Shown here: piece after piece, positions 61,589 to 64,000 of the stretch
Layout of the letters: each line of letters starts with the position of its first letter
Position numbering within the stretch: the first letter of the stretch is position 1
Assembly: GCA_022821845.1 (NCBI GenBank)
Contig: JAJECT010000029.1
Coordinates: 1 to 64,000 of the forward strand
From: Rhodothermales bacterium
GTDB taxonomy: Bacteria > Bacteroidota > Rhodothermia > Rhodothermales > VXPQ01
Reading direction: 5' to 3'
Length of the DNA stretch: 64,000 nt
Position numbers and translations under genes: made by a program
The notes under the pieces: generated by a model
What the model was told of the DNA's origin: nothing
The model's input: only the letters and a program-made list of their open reading frames with translations
Databases searched by the model: none

Positions 61589-61985
61589 TATGCTGTCATG
61601 TCCTGCCTGTGAACACGGAAACGAAAGCGAGGCAGCGGCGGCATTGCATTGGGTGGATACAGAATGCCGTAAGTAATCTACAAAAAAGGAAAGATAATGT
61701 CAACAAAATGTAAACACCGCGGCCCCCGCCGGATATCCGCAAGCCGTTCGAAGCAATTTCGCGGCGGGGCCGACCGAAAATCCGGAAGCGGAATTAACGG
61801 GCAAAAAGGGATAAAAACAATATTATAGCATAAAATCTTTTTACGTTATCCAGGGAATTGCCCGCCCTTATGCAGGCCGGTCGCTGGAAAAGCGAACGTA
61901 TGCCCGCCCTGTACACGCGCAACGAAGCCGCAGGACGGGGAGCCGTTGCCCGGTACTACAGGCAAGGGGAACACTACGCCACGCC

Positions 61986-62225
61986 GTGAGCGTATACCCT
62001 GAACGGATTCCTTTCAAAGCCCTTTCAAACCGAAAAGCCATGATCGAATACCTTGACACAATAGCCGTCGTTGTCGCGATAGCCGTTCCGGTTATACGCT
62101 TCTGGAGCATTCCGAAGCGTTTCGACAAACTGGAATCGAAGGTCGAAAACATGGATTTACGCCTTGCCCGCATTGAAGGGCATCTTTTCGGGGCCGCGCC
62201 CGCGCTTCCCGAACAGAAAGGATAA
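61986..62225 (+). CDS. Small membrane-anchored coiled-coil hypothetical protein
   Basis: IEYLDTIAVVVAIAVPVIRFWSIPKRFDKLESKVENMDLRLARIEGHLFG: one TM segment plus heptad-like region. Alternative start at MIEYLD. Confidence 0.5.
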   Translation: MSVYPERIPFKALSNRKAMIEYLDTIAVVVAIAVPVIRFWSIPKRFDKLESKVENMDLRLARIEGHLFGAAPALPEQKG

Positions 62226-62416
62226 TCGAGCGCGCCCGGTCGATCCTGTAAATCTTTGCTGTGCATTGATTTATGGAGCGCGGAGACCCCTGAAGCAAGC
62301 GAATAACAGGGGGGTGGGGAACCGGTGAAGGGGAGTCAGTGTAAAAGATTTGGCAGGTCCTTGCGCCTGCGTGTTCAAGCGTTAACCTCCTTCCCCTTGG
62401 TTCACGGTGCGCCCGG

Positions 62417-62878
62417 ATGCGTACGGTATTTGAGCGCGAAGCTGCGCGTCTTCTGGCGCGTGAAGCAGATCTAAAAAAGCAAGCGGCGGTGGCGGAGGCG
62501 CGTAAAAGGGCCGCGCTGGCACGTACGGAAGCAAGGCGAAGAGAACAAGCGCGCCCGGTTGTTGCAGCGTACGAAGCGCAGGCGCGGGCATGGAATGCGG
62601 AAGCGGATTATGATTTTGTTGAATACGACGGTTTCAACGAACCCAAGCAAAGGCAAGCGGCGGGCGCGAGAATCAACGCTGCACGGGCGGAAGGGGGCGG
62701 TTCCTTTGCGCGTGAACAGGCTTCGCGGGCAAACCTGCACGCTTTGCGGGCGCGGGAGAATGCTTCAGATTGGCGGAGTACTGCAAGGCGTAAACCGGGC
62801 GGCCTGAAGGAACTGGCGAATAAGGCGGCGCAGGCGTGGGAAAGCGCAGCCCAGGCATGGGAAGAGGTAGGGGAGTAG
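62417..62878 (+). CDS. Small Ala/Arg/Glu-rich coiled-coil hypothetical protein (cassette 1)
   Basis: ARPVVAAYEAQARAWNAEADYDFVEYDGFNEPKQRQAAGARINAARAEGGG; the AAYEAQA.A..AEA segment recurs at ~63487-63530. Confidence 0.55.
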   Translation: MRTVFEREAARLLAREADLKKQAAVAEARKRAALARTEARRREQARPVVAAYEAQARAWNAEADYDFVEYDGFNEPKQRQAAGARINAARAEGGGSFAREQASRANLHALRARENASDWRSTARRKPGGLKELANKAAQAWESAAQAWEEVGE

Positions 62879-62889
62879 CTCCGGGGCTT

Positions 62890-62991
62890 GTGCAGATCGA
62901 CGAGGCGGCGTATCTTGTCGGCAGGCGGAAACCCGTTTCGCCGGAGCCTGATCAACGAAAACCCCGAATACAATGGCAAGCAATGCACTAA
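62890..62991 (+). CDS. Very small ORF (GTG start), MQIDEAAYLVGRRKPVSPEPDQRKPRIQWQAMH; overlaps next gene start
   Basis: Absent from ORF track; conserved YL...RKPVSP segment repeated at 63628-63726. Confidence 0.4.
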   Translation: MQIDEAAYLVGRRKPVSPEPDQRKPRIQWQAMH

Positions 62992-63206
62992 AAGACGAAA
63001 TATGCTGTTTTGTTAAAGATAACCCCGGATGTCATTATGGAGATATAAAAACGGCTTTAGGGTTGGGTTATTATCCTGCTGAACCTGTTCACGAGCTTAT
63101 TCAAGAGGGTAGAATAGAACACCGGGGTTTCCCGAAAGCGCAGGCCAAGAATGCTAACTTGTTCATTACGTGGCAGGAGGCACAGGGCCAGGGCATCTTG
63201 AAGTAA
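62973..63206 (+). CDS. Small winged-helix-like DNA-binding protein
   Basis: MASNALKDEICCFVKDNPGCHYGDIKTALGLGYYPAEPVHELIQEGRIEHRGFPKAQAKNANLFITW: wHTH-like; locally low GC. Confidence 0.55.
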   Translation: MASNALKDEICCFVKDNPGCHYGDIKTALGLGYYPAEPVHELIQEGRIEHRGFPKAQAKNANLFITWQEAQGQGILK

Positions 63207-63400
63207 GAGCCCGTTCTGCTGCTTTCCGCGCCGCGAACGCAGGTCGCATCAAGCGGGCAATTGACCGCAAGCGTAGGGGACCCCTGGCGCGAACGGACAG
63301 GGCGGCGAGTAGACCGGTGGGGGGCTTTACTCTCTATGATTATTTTGCTTTGGTGTTACCTTGTTAGGCGTGTAACCCTGACATAGACCGGAGACAAGCC

Positions 63401-63560
63401 GTGCCCTACGCGGACCCCGAAAAGCAACGCGAAGCGAATCGCGGAGAATACGGCTGCGGCTTTGACTCCCTTGCAACGAAAGATTATTGCAGCGTACGAA
63501 GCGCAGGCGGCGGCCTATGCTGCGGAGGCGCGGACTTCGACCGACCCGGCGCGTGATTAA
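63401..63560 (+). pseudogene. Probable frameshifted small gene (cassette 2 relative of 62417-62878)
   Basis: GTG-start frame reads (V)PYADPEKQREANR..., while a shifted frame downstream reads PLQRKIIAAYEAQAAAYAAEARTSTDPARD and stops at 63560. Confidence 0.4.
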
Positions 63561-63627
63561 AGGCGCGAACGGTTTCGGCGGGTGCCGACGCTTTCGGACC
63601 GTGCGGCCTGCATTCTGCGGGCGGCTT

Positions 63628-63726
63628 GTGCGGATCGGCTGCGGGGGGTACCTTTTCTACGGGCGGAAACCCGTTTCGCCCGATTCACGAAATCAGACAA
63701 CCACAGGAGGTAGCCATGAATTTTGA
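63628..63726 (+). CDS. Very small ORF (GTG start), MRIGCGGYLFYGRKPVSPDSRNQTTTGGSHEF; overlaps next gene start
   Basis: Shares ..I....YL...RKPVSP with 62890-62991; in the same frame as the tail of ORF 63487-63726. Confidence 0.4.
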   Translation: MRIGCGGYLFYGRKPVSPDSRNQTTTGGSHEF

Positions 63727-63982
63727 GCAGAAAGTCCAAAACTTCGAGAACCGCTTTGCGGAGAACGAGCGCGAAAAGGTAGAGAAAAGCAAGAAGAATA
63801 TGAAGGATGAATTGGAGGCATTGAGGGCGGACGCCTCATCCCCGTTCCAAAAATCACTGCTCGATCTGATTGGAAAGTCCTTTGAAACAGCGGCAGCGGC
63901 GTGCCATTTTGGGATAAATGCGAACGTAACGGCGGACAAAGCGCTCAAAACAGCGAAAAAAGCGAAGGACGCGGCGAAGTAA
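63716..63982 (+). CDS. Small Lys/Ala-rich coiled-coil hypothetical protein
   Basis: MNFEQKVQNFENRFAENEREKVEKSKKNMKDELEALR...; AGGAGG Shine-Dalgarno just upstream of ATG 63716. Confidence 0.6.
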   Translation: MNFEQKVQNFENRFAENEREKVEKSKKNMKDELEALRADASSPFQKSLLDLIGKSFETAAAACHFGINANVTADKALKTAKKAKDAAK

Positions 63983-64000
63983 GGATTCCCCGCTTCCGGG

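Noticed and set aside
62226-62416. Possible structured leader before the cassette region (GTGAAGGGGA ... TCCCCTTGGTTCAC)
   Set aside because: Only a short, interrupted complementarity; not enough to support an intron or riboswitch.
1-64000. CRISPR arrays, rRNA genes, integrase/transposase genes
   Set aside because: Looked for on both strands by eye; no regularly spaced direct repeats, rRNA signatures or transposase/integrase motifs seen.

Overview
The window is mostly high-GC chromosome. Its gene content (nuoA-H operon, DUF2480, DUF4290, short RpoD-type sigma factor, folP-cdaA, TonB receptor with carboxypeptidase-like N-terminus) suggests a Rhodothermales-like member of the Bacteroidota/Rhodothermota; that placement is inference. 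The housekeeping genes include recG, an IscS/NifS-type desulfurase, clpP, tig, ruvC, a YebC-family gene, purB, nuoABCDEFGH, rpe, priA, SRP RNA, yajC, ribBA, coaE, folE, mltG, pdxH, proline dehydrogenase, trxA/trxB, purL, folP, cdaA, pcm and tRNA-Glu(CTC). Four accessory parts stand out. (1) The left end (1-6293, visibly lower GC) holds a PLD-SNF2 helicase and an Eco57I/PglX-like adenine methylase, a restriction or DISARM-like pair that continues off the left edge. (2) A translationally coupled AAA-ATPase plus TOPRIM/DUF4276-like pair lies at 15015-16980. (3) Two copies of a ~257-259 bp non-coding element (8942-9198, 23489-23747) have ~30 bp terminal inverted repeats and a nested internal palindrome; several solo copies of the terminus are scattered through intergenic DNA. 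I consider this the best candidate for something undescribed. (4) The right end (62.2-64 kb) holds two diverged copies of a small-gene cassette, each with a ~33-codon ORF ending in a conserved RKPVSP segment that overlaps the next gene's start. A PTPS-folE-SDR cluster (45.1-47 kb) looks like a tetrahydrobiopterin-type pathway. No CRISPR array or rRNA was seen. All calls come from reading the sequence by eye; no database search was run.
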